From Carya illinoinensis (taxonomy: Eukaryota; Streptophyta; Magnoliopsida; Fagales; Juglandaceae): 64,000 nucleotides of DNA. The stretch spans positions 34,133,467-34,197,466 of the forward strand of contig NC_056758.1 of the NCBI RefSeq assembly GCF_018687715.1. The letters run 5' to 3'. Position numbers and translations under genes: made by a program. Positions within the stretch are counted from its first letter, which is position 1. Every line of letters starts with the position of its first letter. Below, in pieces: positions 45,325 through 57,945 of the stretch. Below the pieces are notes generated by a model. That model worked only from the letters and a program-made list of their open reading frames with translations. It was not told the DNA's origin and made no database searches.

Positions 45325-48300
45325 CTAGTCGATCCATGAAGCATCCAACATCTTCGCCATAAAACCGTAACGGTCAGCAGCTTCATCAATCTGTAAGTAG
45401 AAGAGCGAGTGGCAGATAATTAAAAATCAGAGAATAACCAATAACCATTTCAGTTTAGAAAAGGGAAAAAACGCAAGAAGAAGTATATGTTAAGCGTTAC
45501 CAATTTCTGTGTAGGACGTCCAGCCCCATGTCCGGCCTTACACTCGATGCGACCAATGATAGGATTGACTTGGGGGCTCTTCTCCAAGCTCGTGCAAAGA
45601 ACATATTGCATGGTCTGACAATGAACAAAAAATTCATGACTAACATTGATCCATTCATGGCAAACCGTGATGATAACAACATCATTGAAGAAAATCTAAA
45701 ATAGCAGTTAACATACCAAAAACTCAATCAAAACACAATATACACTGTTCCACCGATTAGTTTACTATTACTAGAACTATAATTGGCAACTTGATAGCAT
45801 AAAATTATTCATGCATTATGCTTGGGGGAAAAGGGCTAATGACTTCTAGCTTTCTGTCAAATATAAAGACTAACCGCCAATAACTTCAATGAGTGCAATG
45901 GCACAACCCTATCGTCATGATCAGCAGTCAATAACATTGTGGGTGGGTACTGGGAAGGTTGATCCGGATGCTGTTCCCAAGGTCTCCTGACATTATGCAG
46001 TGGAGAATACCTATAATGAACAATAAAATCATCTGTGAGAAACATCCGGTCTTTCACAAGTGAAGAAGCCTAACACATCAATTCCATAGAAAACCATCTG
46101 GTGGTAACAAAAGGTAAGGTAAGTCTTTTTTCTTTTTCTTTTTTCGTTTTTTGCCAAGTCAAAATGTACGATAGTTGTTTTCATAAGGTACTAAAAGCTC
46201 AAAAGTGGTGAAGTCGAAAACAGAAATATTCGATCAACATCTAACATAATTCAGGCTTCTGTGAACATATATAATCATGGCCAATACTCAGTCATGGAAA
46301 ATAACACCCAACCATGTAAATAATATCTTGGAGTATGAATCTAGAAAGAAAACTGGATATGCATACTGCTAGAACTACAGGGTAAAAATAAGCATAACAA
46401 TTATGCATCCACAAAGGAATAGTTGGGGATAAATGACTTCCAACTTCTACATCACAAGATTGCGAAAAGTTGCTATTGTTCAAGTTTCCCATATGTTATA
46501 CAGTCATAACGTAAAGGTTATAACTATTGCCACAAAGTGTGTTAAAACTTAAGAGCTTACTATCAGATTCTTGATATGGGAGGAACTTTACTCACTTGAT
46601 TAGCCAATGGAACTCTTCCTCTTTGTCTGAACAACCAAAATCAGAAGTCCACGCATGGCCTAGAAAGCAAATCTGATTCAGTACATGATTTCAAAAAATG
46701 CTAACTTGTTGAGCCCATCAATTTAAACTAACCTATGGTGAACTTATGGAATCGCAGCATGTCCATAACCCCAACATGAGCCAAAGCACAACCAAAAAGA
46801 TCAGGTTTCTGCAAAAAGAAAAAATGCACTCAAAATGACTATCATGAGAAACGACCAAGAATACAACAGAGTAAATGCACCATCTGATACAGCAATACCT
46901 GATTTATGCAAGCCCCTATAAGAAGCCCACCATTGCTTCCACCTTCAATACACAACTTCTTGGGCTGGGTATAACCAGCAGATATAAGGTATTCGCCAGC
47001 AGAAATGAAGTCATCAAAGCAATTCTGCTTCTTTGCAAGTGAGCCTGCTTTATGCCATTCCTCTCCATACTCTCCACCACCACGAATGTTTGCTATGCAA
47101 TAAACAGTGCCTAGATGCCTTGTGAGTACAATACGACCAACACTGAATGATGGTGTAAGACTAACGTTAAATCCACCATATCCATATAACAAACAAGGGT
47201 GTGATCCATCCAAAAGAATATTCTTTCTGGCAATGATGAACATTGGTATCTTGGTACCATCCTTACTGGTTGCAAAAACCTGTAGATGTAATCAAGCAAG
47301 ATGAACACCCAATTTTTTGTTTTTTTTTTTTTTTTTGTGTTTGGGGGGGGGGGGGGGGGGGGGGTGTCAAAGTCAAACACACAACTCAGAGGAATCGAGA
47401 GGCAGAGAAGAATAGCTGCCCCTAATCATACAAGCAAATGCAGATTGGCAAGAAGTTAGTTAAAGTAGTTAGGGCCTCACCAAGTTAACAAGATAACAAT
47501 ATACCTGATCAACATGAAACTCCGAGTGATCAAACCCAGGAACAACAATTTCACGAAATGTCTTCAACTTAGGGACTTCGGCTTCTAAGTTGCACTGATA
47601 AATAATACCAGGGCTAAGAAAGCTAGTAAACCCAATAAAAACAATACTATCTTCACGCCTTGCAGAAATCCCATAAACTGTCCCAATGTCAATGGGCAAT
47701 TGATGAAGGAAGGAACCTGACATCAAGTCCCTTATCTGCAGAATATACTTAACATCACTCAAGTATCTCACAATCATTTGGTTACCATTAACGGCACAAG
47801 CTGATTCAAGCACATCATTCTCTGCCTCTTGGATAACATCACTCCAAACAGTTGGTTCCTTCAGATCTACTCGAACTAACTTATACTTTGGTGCATCTTT
47901 ATTTGTTCGAAAAGTAAATACCGTGTCATCATTTGCAATCACACGATACTGCGCGCCAAATTCATCAATATGCTTAATAAATGGGAGCAAATCATTTTTT
48001 CCCTTTAGACCTACAAGCCCATTAGGAAGTACAGACAGATCACAGTAATAAAATTTGTTGACAGGGTCACAATCCTCCTCAATGTACAAAAGAACATACT
48101 GCACAAAAACATAAAAAGGGAATCAGTTTGATGGAGATCCATTTAGAAGTTATACATTTGCATTCTTATCTTTGCCATGTTGTTTAGGAACTATAGCTCA
48201 TGCATGCACATAACATGTATATAAGAACCATATATGGATCTTAATCATATGCACACTTAAGAGGCTGTTGGAGTAGAAAGACTCAACAAGGCATGATGAT

Positions 48301-50312
48301 GATACTTCATCTGAAACTCCAGTTTGCTTTCAGTTCAATTATATATCTTCTCATTTAACCTATAGTTGAGACTGTTATATCATCACTTCAAAATATTCTC
48401 TGTCCAAGAGACAACAAAGAAATGTAACAAAGCCAGTGTGCTATTTGGTGCATGCTACTAGGTTACCCAAATTACCTTTCATGGTACAACTTTGATTCTA
48501 ACACTAATCAAGGCAGCACATCATCTAATCATTACCATTTCTCCTGCAAGAATGCCACTGAGTTATTCTTCCCATTTACAGAAAGCCTTTAGTCTAATTT
48601 GGATTCTCCTGAAGCCACTGAGTAATTCAAACTTGCTTGGGGACAAGCTTAAAGGAAAGCTTTACTCAAATGCTACATCAGAACCACCTCTCAGGGCTGG
48701 AAGTAAACTAAAGAGTTGAGAACACATTAATACTCGAAAAAGATGGGCCAATTTCATATATGGCCAATAGATATAGAAGCATTTTAAAGAAATATAATCA
48801 TTGACGACATGCTACACATAGGGTAAAAAAAGGCCTAAGCATCATTAGATTAACATCAACACGAGTGGACGCTAATCTGGTATAACCATAATACCATGAA
48901 ATGAGAAATGAATTACCTTCCCATCATCTGTAACGTCAGCTGTAAACATGTATTTCGGATTTTCAGAGTCTCTCCAGCATAAAATATCTTCAGACTGATT
49001 CGTGCCCAAGAGATGATAGTATAACTCATGGTAAAGGTTAGAATTAGTCTCCGTCCCAGCGTCTATATTTTCTCCCTCTCTACAGGAAAACACAACTATC
49101 ATTATGGATTGAGGGGAACAATCTATGAAATCTCAAGCATAAGCAATATCTTATTATGGTTCGTAACTCAAGAATATTATGGCAATTACTTCTTTTACCC
49201 GATCAGCCAAGGAAACAGCTCAGAACTCATTTTGATATTTCACATAAATGTGAGATGATCACTTACTTGGGAGCAGGGTATCGGCTATAGAAAAACCCTT
49301 TGCCATCATGTGTCCAACTAATAGACGAAAACTTAACCTGCATTGCAACATATATAACCCCTTTCATTAGCATTATTGAGAGAAGGCACTCTCTTCCTTT
49401 TTCCCCCACCTTTCTGAATGAATAAAACGCCCACTAAGATAAGATACTCACCCATGATAAAGTATCAGCTTCAACCTTTTTGTCGTCAACCCGCATTACT
49501 TTGATTGTCACCCAATCGCTACCACTCGTACTAAGCCCGTAAGCCAAGTACTTGGCATCCTCACTAACCGAAAGCATGTTTAAAGAGACAGTTCCATCTT
49601 CACTAAGCACATTTGGATCCAGCAATACTTCAGGTTTTCCGTCCAAGCTATCCTGGATAGAGAACCGGACATGAATTGTGAATATTCAGTGTGTAAACAA
49701 AAAACCTTTAGCTCTGCTAATTCCATTTCCAGCCCACAAACCTGTGCGTAGAGGACGTTCTGGGCTTGAAGCCCAGTGTTGTGAAAGTAAAAGTACTTGT
49801 CCCCTCGCCTGAAAGGCGCATCGTAACGCGGATAATCGAAAAGTTTCGTGATCTTCTCGCGAAGCTTCTCTCTCGACTCGCATTTCTCGAGCACCGATTC
49901 AGTCAATTTCACCTGCTTTTGCACAAAATCTTTCACTTCCTCTGCGTCAGGATCCTCAAGCCTAAACATAGAAAATAAGAGATAAAGAAAGAAGATCTCA
50001 ATCAAATTCGCTCCAATATTCTCAAAACAACGTAGTCATTACAAAACTCTCCAGAGAAACCTTTCCAATTTTTTTTTTTCAGAGAAAGATAACACAAAGT
50101 TGTTCTTATCCAGCTCATCGATTAAAACCTCCATTGGAATCAAGAAGAGAACTCCTGGAATCACATACGGTTTTGGAGTGACAATCCATTTCGTTTAATT
50201 ACCATCGATAAGGGTCGGCGACCTTAACACCGTGGTAGTCGTCGACGACGGACTCGTCCCTGCGAGCAGTCGGGTAGAGCAACGGTTCTTCCACGGCACA
50301 AAGGGAACCCAT
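45325..50312 (-). CDS. POP: prolyl oligopeptidase (prolyl endopeptidase, S9A family)
   Basis: Exons in transcript order (plus-strand coordinates): 50203-50312, 49742-49961, 49452-49652, 49267-49337, 48917-49079, 47505-48098, 46899-47279, 46733-46808, 46596-46659, 45875-46010, 45501-45614, 45325-45390. Length is 731 aa from [20 protein letters not shown], the usual plant POP length. The N-terminal part ([18 protein letters not shown]) is followed by a seven-bladed propeller and the alpha/beta-hydrolase domain. The nucleophile is Ser568 in GGSNGG, the Asp lies in TADHDDRV (about 657-660), and His701 is in KAGHGAG. The enzyme cuts short peptides (below about 30 residues) after proline in the cytosol. 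The same frame stays open upstream to an ATG at 50549 (79 extra residues), a possible targeting extension. Splice sites are GT-AG throughout. Confidence 0.96.
47317..47364. repeat. T-run followed by a 22-base G homopolymer in POP intron 6
   Basis: About 18 T (47319-47336), then 'gtgttt', then 22 uninterrupted G (47343-47364), about 65 bp upstream of POP exon 7 on the minus strand. It is a site of likely length instability, G-quadruplex formation or sequencing error. Confidence 0.9.
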
Positions 50313-50549
50313 TGTACGGCTTGAGCACGAAGAAACAGAGGTAGAAGATTTGAAAATTTTAAAATATGGCTCGGGCTTTGGATTTGGGGTCTGTTTGACT
50401 TTGAGTAAACGCAAGCGGTGGCTTAATATAGCGAGACATAGTTGGCGGCGGGTGTTTCGGGGGATATTGAAAGCGGGAAAAGTGAAAATGGCGTGAGTGT
50501 GGCGAGCGTATGACAACATAGTTACGCCGCTTTCTGCGGCCGATTCCAA

Positions 50550-51170
50550 CCCTGGAAGCTAAAGCGGGTGGGCGAGAGGAGAATAATGTGGCCAACGGTG
50601 TCGCCATTTTGTGTCGATTATGTTGCAATGCTGCTTGTTGGACCGCTGTCAGCGTCTATAGTCTCGACTCTTCATCGCCAACCAATAAGCCATACGCTAC
50701 CCTCGTCTCGTGTAATTATCATGCAACATGGATTTTAAATTATCTTCTACTTTTTCTATTCTGCTTCTCATTCTCCTTTTATCTTAAAATATTTTTAAGT
50801 GCAGTTATTTTTATAGATTTTTTATACACTTTATTAACATAATTTATTATAATATAATTTATTATAAATTCTTTTAAAATAAATCAATTACATTAATTGA
50901 ACGTGTAAAAAATATACAAAAATATTATAGGTTGAAGAACTTTTTCTAACAGATCATTCGCATCGAACACTGGATCATTTAAATGAATAATAATTATTAT
51001 TATTAGTCTGAAATTGTACTGTAAAAAGATGAAATGTTTAAACCATTTCATTTGTTTATATTATTTTTTGGAAAATACAAATTATTTAAAGTTGTTCATT
51101 ACCTGGGCCGTGTTGGTAAACAAAACAGGCAATCAATTTTATTTTGTTTTTAAAAGAAGAGTCAATCAAT
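50550..51170. other. POP upstream region and AT-rich intergenic DNA
   Basis: The first 170 bp is GC-rich promoter-like DNA divergent from POP. The rest is AT-rich without recognisable features, up to the hAT target duplication at 51171. Confidence 0.55.
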
Positions 51171-51598
51171 CTTAAGATTAAGGGTGAGTATCGGCTGGTC
51201 CAAACTGGTAAAACTGACTGGATCGGCCATTTCGATCCGGACCAAACTGGAGTGAGAGTAGGTCTGGTCGGTCTTGGTCCGAAATCTCTTAGACCGATTG
51301 ATTTCGGTCCCGGTCCCAATCCAGGAGTTTTTTGCCTTGAACCGGACCGAATGATTAATATATTATTTAATATATTTTATTATTTATATAATATTTATAA
51401 TTGTATATAATTATTTATAATTTTTATCTAACCTAATAGGCTAATATTTATCATACTAATTATTAATATTTATAATTTTATACTAATACTAATATTTATA
51501 CTAACTTACTAAGACTAAGACTAAATCACTACTAGTTAATAGTTATTACATGATATTTACATATAGTTATTACTTATTAGACTATACTACATAAGTTA

Positions 51599-52080
51599 AA
51601 TTAATATCTTTAAGTTATTATCTATTAGTACTAGTGTAACTAGTGTTATTACATATTATTAGTTAGTAGTTAGCAGTTAGTAGTTATTAGACTATAGTAA
51701 TTTGTAAATAAATTAATAAATATTACTAATTAACTATATACTAATAGACTACTAGTAGTAGTATTAGTATTAGTGTATTACTAATATATATAATAGTATA
51801 GTATTAGTTATATATATATTAAATTAATATCTTTAAGTTATTATCTATTAGTACTAGTGTAACTACTAACTAGTGTTATTGCATATTATTAGTTTGTAGT
51901 TATTACATCTAGTTATTAGACTATAGTAAATAAGTTAATAAATATTACTAATTCACTATATACTATAATACTAATAGAGTAATAGTATTCCTTTAAAAAA
52001 AAAATTAGAGTAATAGTATTAGTATATAGTAAATTACTAATACTAATAATATATATAATAGTATACTATTAGTTATATAC
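51599..52080. repeat. AT-rich tandem duplication, period about 230 bp, inside the hAT element
   Basis: 'aaattaatatctttaagttattatctattagtactagtg' type sequence starts near 51599 and again near 51830. Each is followed by similar 'ttattagactatagtaa' and 'ttaataaatattactaatt' blocks. A third start appears near 52093 ('attaaattaatatc'). Confidence 0.7.
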
Positions 52081-52467
52081 TTATATATATATTAAATTAA
52101 TATCAAAAGATAATTATATAAGTATTAAATATATTCTCTTGGATATAAAAATAAATAAAAAAATTGTCACTAAATATACTCTAAGTCTCTAAGTAACTAA
52201 GTTAGTAATAAATAATAAAGTAACAATTAACTAGTGTATTTTTTAGTGAGTTAATTAAATAATACACATTAAATAGTTTACTTAAATATATTTTTACTAA
52301 CTTATTAATTATTTTTATTGTTTAGAATTAGAATTTAGAAGTGGAAAGTGAAAACACATCTCACTTTCTCAATTAGAGTATTATTCAATTCTGAAATTAG
52401 GGAGGGACTGAAAACGGCGCTGGTTTCAGTAAAATTGGACCTAAACCAGTTTTAAAAACTCGGTTGC

Positions 52468-52582
52468 GTGAAACGTTGCCGTTTCACCCAACACATATTT
52501 TTTTCCAAAATCTACTAATGAAACGGCACCGTTTGGGGTTATAAAAATAACCCCAAACGGTGCCGTTTCATTAGTAGATTTT
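52468..52582. repeat. perfect hairpin with 36-bp arms, plus a smaller hairpin, in the hAT leader
   Basis: Arms at 52507-52542 and 52547-52582 are exact reverse complements around an AAAA loop. Each arm contains the self-complementary-like core AAACGGCACCGTTT/AAACGGTGCCGTTT. Just upstream, GTGAAACG-TTGC-CGTTTCAC (52468-52487) forms a second small hairpin with a related core. It sits directly before the CT microsatellite and presumed 5' leader of the transposase gene. Confidence 0.9.
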
Positions 52583-52601
52583 GCCTTCCCCCCGATTCCA
52601 T

Positions 52602-52605
<4 letters not shown>

Positions 52606-52642
<37 letters not shown>
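52606..52642. repeat. (CT)n microsatellite in the hAT leader
   Basis: A perfect CT run of about 37 bp, directly after the hairpin. Confidence 0.95.
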
Positions 52643-52645
<3 letters not shown>

Positions 52646-52808
52646 CTCAAAAGAAGTCACTAAAACCCTAGTCGTGCTGTGCGCATCGCCTCGGAACCAA
52701 CCGGACCGTAACCCATTGCCGTGCGGCGTGCCGTTGCCCATTCGTTGCCCCGTACAAACCTTTTAAGAGTTAAGCCCCTTCGCCTGTAATACGAGGTGCT
52801 GAATCGCC

Positions 52809-52810
<2 letters not shown>

Positions 52811-52851
<41 letters not shown>
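52811..52851. repeat. second (CT)n microsatellite in the hAT leader
   Basis: A perfect CT run of about 41 bp. Confidence 0.95.
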
Positions 52852-52857
<6 letters not shown>

Positions 52858-53141
52858 TATATAATTTTTATATCTTAGATTCTTACCTATTAGTTATTAT
52901 TTTTGTTAATTTAGTTGATAGTTGTAGATATTAGGCTTGTTTGTGTGCTGGATAGTTGTGGATTTTAGGATGGTTTGTGTGCTAGATGGTGGTGGATATT
53001 AGGGGTGTTTGTGTGCTACGGACCTCCAATGTTTGTGACTTTCAATTTTCATGGCTTTCTAGCTGATTGAACAAAATAATGTAGGTTTTTTTTATAAAAA
53101 TATATATGCTGTTCGTTGGATATTATGGTTGAATTTCTACA

Positions 53142-53389
53142 CTCTGCCTGAGTTAGCTCGAGCTCAGTGTCGAGCGGTGCAATCTGCTTGAATTCCCTTG
53201 AGCTCTATGTTGAGCGAGGGTCGAGCGGTGCAATCTGTCTAAGTTCGCTCGAGCTCAGTGTCGAGCGAGGGTCGAGCGGTGCAATCTGCTTGAATTCGCT
53301 CGAACTCCATGTTGAACGAGGGTCGAGCGGTGCAATCTGCCTGAGTTCTCTCGAACTCAGTGTCGAGCGAGGGTCGAGCGGTGCAATCT
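53142..53389. repeat. 51-bp minisatellite inside the hAT element
   Basis: Full units start at 53170 (TCGAGCGGTGCAATCTG…), 53221, 53272 and 53323, with partial units at both ends. Two unit types alternate (CTTGAATTC…TGTTGA and CTGAGTTC…GTGTCGAG), giving a 102-bp higher-order period. Because 51 is divisible by three, both strands stay open and encode apparent 17-residue repeats. I regard these as by-products. Confidence 0.9.
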
Positions 53390-53631
53390 AAAGTCACTAA
53401 AATGATGTTTTGTAGTCTACTCAAGTTATTGGGTTATGGTATTTTAATTTTTTTTTTCTAAAGTCACTAAGTCATATTGAATGTAGCACTTTATTGTTGA
53501 ATTTGCTTTCTTAAATTTTTTTGAAAGTATTGTTAAATAGTCTTTTAGTGAGATTGAATTGGTTTTAAATTTTAATATTTATTGTTCTATAGAAACTTAT
53601 TACACTAATTATTGGTTGTTTATTTTTCTAG

Positions 53632-55928
53632 ATGGATTCTTCAACTTCAACAAATGATGTCCAGGAGTCAATAAAAAGCCCAAATATGCCTCCGCCTCCA
53701 CCCCCATCCAATGTAAGTGATAAATCTAACATTGGTGGGTCACAAAGTGGTAGAGTTAGTTCAATAGTTTGGGATCATTTTACAAGAATACCAAAAGGTG
53801 ATCCCACTAAACCTAGGGCTGCATGTAATTATTGTGGTGTTTCATATGCATATGATACAAAGATCAATGGTACAGAGTCTATGAAGCATCACATTGAGAA
53901 GCAATGTAAGAAAGACCCTTTTAAGAATACGGATAAGTCTCAGACAACTCTAGGTTGGAAGGTGGAGGGAGGTAGTGGCGGTGGGGGACTTGTGCTAATT
54001 GCATTTAGTGTTTAGGCTTACCAACAAGCCTTAGCTAAGATGATTATTGTTGATGAGTTGCCATTTAGGTTTGTTGAAGGGGAGGGTTTTAAAAAGTTTA
54101 TGCTTGTGGTTTGCCCTAAGTGGGTAGAGATTTCATCTCGTTGAACGATTGCGAAGGATTGTTTTAATTTGTTTATGAGGGAAAAAAATAAATTGAGGAG
54201 GCTCTTCGAGGGCAACGAATTTCCCTCACCACGGATACATGGATATCCGTGCAAAACCTTAATTATATGTGTCTCACGGCACATTTTATTGATGATGACT
54301 GGAAGCTATATAAGAGGATTCTTTCATTTTCTTTGGTTGAAAATCACAAAGGTGATACCCTTGGTAAGGGCATAGAGTTGTGTTTGCATGATTGGGGGCG
54401 ACTGAAAATACTTGCAATCACTCTTGATAATACAAGTTCTAATAATGGGGCCGTTTTTTATTTGAAAAAGAAAACCAAGTATAGGAGGGATACGGTCTTG
54501 GAACATGAATTCTTACATGTTCGATGTCGTGCTCACATTTTGAATTTAATTGTACGTGAGGGATTGAAAGAATACGAGGAGTCTATTGCGAAGGTGAGGG
54601 GAGTTGTGAAGTATGTTAAATCCTCCCCCCAAAGGTGTAGTACATTTAAGAAATGTGTGCAGTTGGAAGAGATTCAATGCAAAAGTCATGTTTGCCTAGA
54701 TGTGCCGACTAGGTGGAACTCCACCTATCTTATGTTGGAGAGGGCTGGGAAATTTAGAAGGGCTTTTGATCGGTTGGAGGAAGAAGATATGTGCTTTTTA
54801 AGTAGTATTGGAGATGATGATGACGATGATGAAGGTGATGTGGTGACTAGGAGAAAGTCAAAGAAGTTAGGGCCTCCCAATGCATCCGATTGGGATAAGG
54901 TAAAGTTGTTTGATAAGTTTCTTACATTATTTCATGATGCAACTTTACGCTTTTCGGGGGGTGAGTATGTAACTTGCAATACTTTTTTTACGGAGTTGGT
55001 TAATATTAAAAATGCCATTAATATAGAGTGTGAAGAAGGAGGACCCGTGGTGGGATTAATGGCCACAAATATGAAGAGAAAGTTTGAAAAATATTGGGAG
55101 AATATGGATAATCAGAATATGTTGTTCTACGTTGGGATTGTTCTTGATCTTCGTTACAAGATGCAATATCTTGACTTTGGGTTGAGAAAAATGTATGCAT
55201 ATGATCAATCTAAAATCATTGATTTGAGTTGGAAGGTGAAAAATACATTTATCCGCATGTATGAGGCATACATCCAAGATGAAGAAGGGAGTTCTCCTCA
55301 ACGCACAGGTTCCCCACGTGAAGATGCAAGTCCTCCCACAACTCAGTCTACGAATAGACAGGCTGCATTGATGGCCCAATTTAAGCAAGAGTTACAGTCA
55401 GAAGATTCTTTAGAAAGCAAGTCAGAAGTTGATAGATATATAGCTGAAAAATGTGAGGATCAAGGTAAAGGTTTTGACCTACTCAATTGGTGGAAGGTGA
55501 ATTTACTTAGATATTACGTACTTTCAAAGGTTGCATGCGATGTACTTGCAATATCGGTATCTACTGTGGCCTCTGAATCTACATTCAGCACTGCGGGACA
55601 TGTATTTGACTCTTTCCGAAGTAGTTTAAATCCGATGATGGTTGAGGCTCTCATATGTGTACAAAATTGGCTCCGTTCTTCCTCTACTCCAATAAGCCTT
55701 AGGACTTTAATGGATGAAGTGGAGGAATTTGAGAAGCATATAGATATGGGTATGTAATCATGTTACTTTTGATTTATTTTGTGGTATATTTTGTTTTATC
55801 TTCTATATTAAATTAAATTAACTTTATTTAATTTGTTTTATTTTCAATTTTTATGGATTGAAGGAGAACTTGTTGGGGAATTTGCTAATTCAGCAGAAGG
55901 ATCAAATTCAATGGCTACCAGCTCTTAA
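53632..55928 (+). pseudogene. hAT transposase, BED zinc finger plus hATC dimerisation domain, disrupted
   Basis: An acceptor-like TTTTTCTAG directly precedes ATG at 53632, so a leader intron is likely. The N-terminal part has a BED finger (IVWDHFTRIPKGDPTKPRAA, then CNYC and H…H). The core has DTW and NLNYMCLTAHFIDDDW, CRAHILNLIV and VPTRWNSTYLMLERA. The C-terminal hATC region has LLNWWKVN and VASESTFSTAGHVFD, up to 55749 or 55757. Breaks are an in-frame TAG at 54013-54015, an in-frame TGA at 54142-54144 and a frameshift near 54190-54215. After that a 502-codon frame runs uninterrupted to 55757. A last small exon at 55864-55928 is possible. The kin are RICESLEEPER/DAYSLEEPER-type transposases. 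Confidence 0.88.
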
Positions 55929-56004
55929 CCCAATGTTGATGTAAGACCAAAAAGGTGAGACCGTGAGAAAATAGAATGATTGTTTTGTGCTCAAGTCAAA
56001 TCTG

Positions 56005-56006
<2 letters not shown>

Positions 56007-56042
<36 letters not shown>
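56007..56042. repeat. T homopolymer, about 36 bp, within the hAT element
   Basis: An uninterrupted T-run. Length is likely unstable or approximate in assemblies. Confidence 0.9.
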
Positions 56043-56046
<4 letters not shown>

Positions 56047-57902
56047 CCAGCTTTACTTCTTTCTGCATTACAATTTCTGTTTGTAAAATCTGATGATGAT
56101 CCATGCAGCCTCATGTCTCCATCATCTGTTTGTAAATCTGGGCTCTCTGTTTTCCAAAGTAGTAGCTAGATTATTAATTTAAAGAATACGACTGTGGCTA
56201 AACTAATGATGAATCTGCCTACAAACTATTGGAATTCTATTTGATGTTTCTTACATGAGTTTGGTTCTATTTGATGTTGGTTCAAACTTGGTCCTTATCT
56301 TTATTTTGTATTTTCTGCATGTTCAAGGCTATATAATGGGTTATGTAAACATTGTTGATTAATTTGTTATGGTTGTGATTTTTTTATTTTTTTTATCTAC
56401 AGATCTGTGATCTCAACTTTGATAGAGAAATTGATTGTGAGGGATTTGTGGCACTTATCCAGTAGCTGATAGTCAGGAACTGATTCTCACTTTACTTAAT
56501 TGTATAATTTGTATTTTGTATTGATGTAATTATGTTAATGGTTTATGCTACTATTGGTCTTTTTTTTTTTTACGTAATTTATGCTACTGTTAGTCTGTTT
56601 AGTGCACTGTGTATCAGTGCTTTTGATGTAAATTATTAAATATGACTTCTAGTCTTTGATAGTTCTTTTTTTTAAGACCTTTTAATTTTCAGTTTTTAAA
56701 TATGCTTGGGAATGGATTTTTATTTTTCTTTCTTTTAGAAGGTAGATTTGAATCATTTGATGTATGTAAGATATATGAAAGTAGATTTTAGCTGTATTTT
56801 TCTCTTTTTTTTTTTAAAAAAAAAACCTTTCTTTCTTTTTTAAGATAATGCAAGTTGCAAACTGCAATTAAGTTGGTACTTTGCTATATGATAAATATTA
56901 AATGGCATATGCTATGATTGATTGATGATTGATCCCCTTGTTTAAATTGTTTGGATGTATATATAAATTTTTTATTTTTTTGACAGTAAAATATTTTATT
57001 CAAATTTATTGTATATAGATAATTTTTGTTATGGTTATTTTTATTTATCTTTCTAAGTTTTTTTTTTTTTTGTATTGTTTGCTTCAAACTAGATAAATTG
57101 TTAGTGGATTCTAACTGTTGGGCCGAAATAACTATTATAAAAATATTGGGCCATTGGCCCATTTGGAAGTCGGTCGGACCGATTGGACCGACTGGATCAG
57201 ACTCGACCAAATGGGATTGGACCGCACCGGTCTTTATAAGTTTCAATCCGGTCCAGGGTGGGGAGACCCTAGACCGAATACATCCGGTCCGGTCCATTAA
57301 ACCTCCCGGGACCAGACCAGACCGGACCAAACCCCTACTTAAGATATTCATCATAGACGACCTACCAATATCAAAGTAGACCATTTAGAGCATTGGTAGT
57401 GAGTTTAATAAAGTCAAATTATAACTCAAAAATAGCTAAAATGTGAAATAAACCTCTACAATAGACTCAATAAATATATAGTAAATTTGGCCATCAACCC
57501 TTTGGCTGGCTAAATTTATTGAACCAAATTAGTTAAATAATATTTTTGGAGTAAAATATTACTTTCCTTGCTGCCCATTGTCTCCCGTGTAGTCGAAAAT
57601 TTATGCCATTCCCCTTTCATCTCCTTCACTTGAGCAAAACCTACTAGAGCAATAGATTGTCTCCTAGCTCTCTCCTAGATTTTTTGTGACTGGAACTGTC
57701 TCCCAGATTTTTGGTTTTTGGTGGCCGGAACTCTCTCCCTGATTGCCTCCCAGCTCCAGCGTCTGCAGTAGGGGTGTGCATCCGGATCCGGGCATCCGGC
57801 CATAACCGGATCCGGATCCGAATTTCACAATCCGGACGGTTATCCGCCCGAATTGAACCCGGACTCAATCTGGGCGGATATCCGGATTGTAACCGGATAT
57901 CC

Positions 57903-57903
<1 letters not shown>

Positions 57904-57945
<42 letters not shown>
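57904..57945. repeat. T homopolymer, about 42 bp
   Basis: An uninterrupted T-run in the left subterminal part of the second hAT element. Confidence 0.9.

Larger units (their letters stand above)
51179..57337 (+). mobile_element. 6.16-kb hAT DNA transposon with decayed transposase
   Basis: The 8-bp duplication CTTAAGAT lies at 51171-51178 and 57338-57345. Ends are TAAGGGTGAG… and, reversed from the right, TAGGGGTTTG…. Subterminal regions on both sides (51190-51350 and 57150-57330) are packed with GGTCCGG/CCGGACC motifs, typical binding-site clusters of plant hAT elements. The interior holds AT-rich repeats, a perfect hairpin (52507-52582), two CT microsatellites, a 51-bp minisatellite and a BED/hATC transposase in the plus orientation. 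The element is complete end to end but not autonomous, because the transposase frame is broken. Confidence 0.88.

Noticed and set aside
53142..53389. CRISPR-like or peptide-repeat array
   Set aside because: Units are tandem without unique spacers, in a plant hAT element; a minisatellite explains it. The 17-residue repeat protein on either strand follows from the 3n period.
57026..57379. open frames at 57026-57379 and 57711-57989
   Set aside because: They arise from GC-rich subterminal repeats of the two hAT elements and a T homopolymer.
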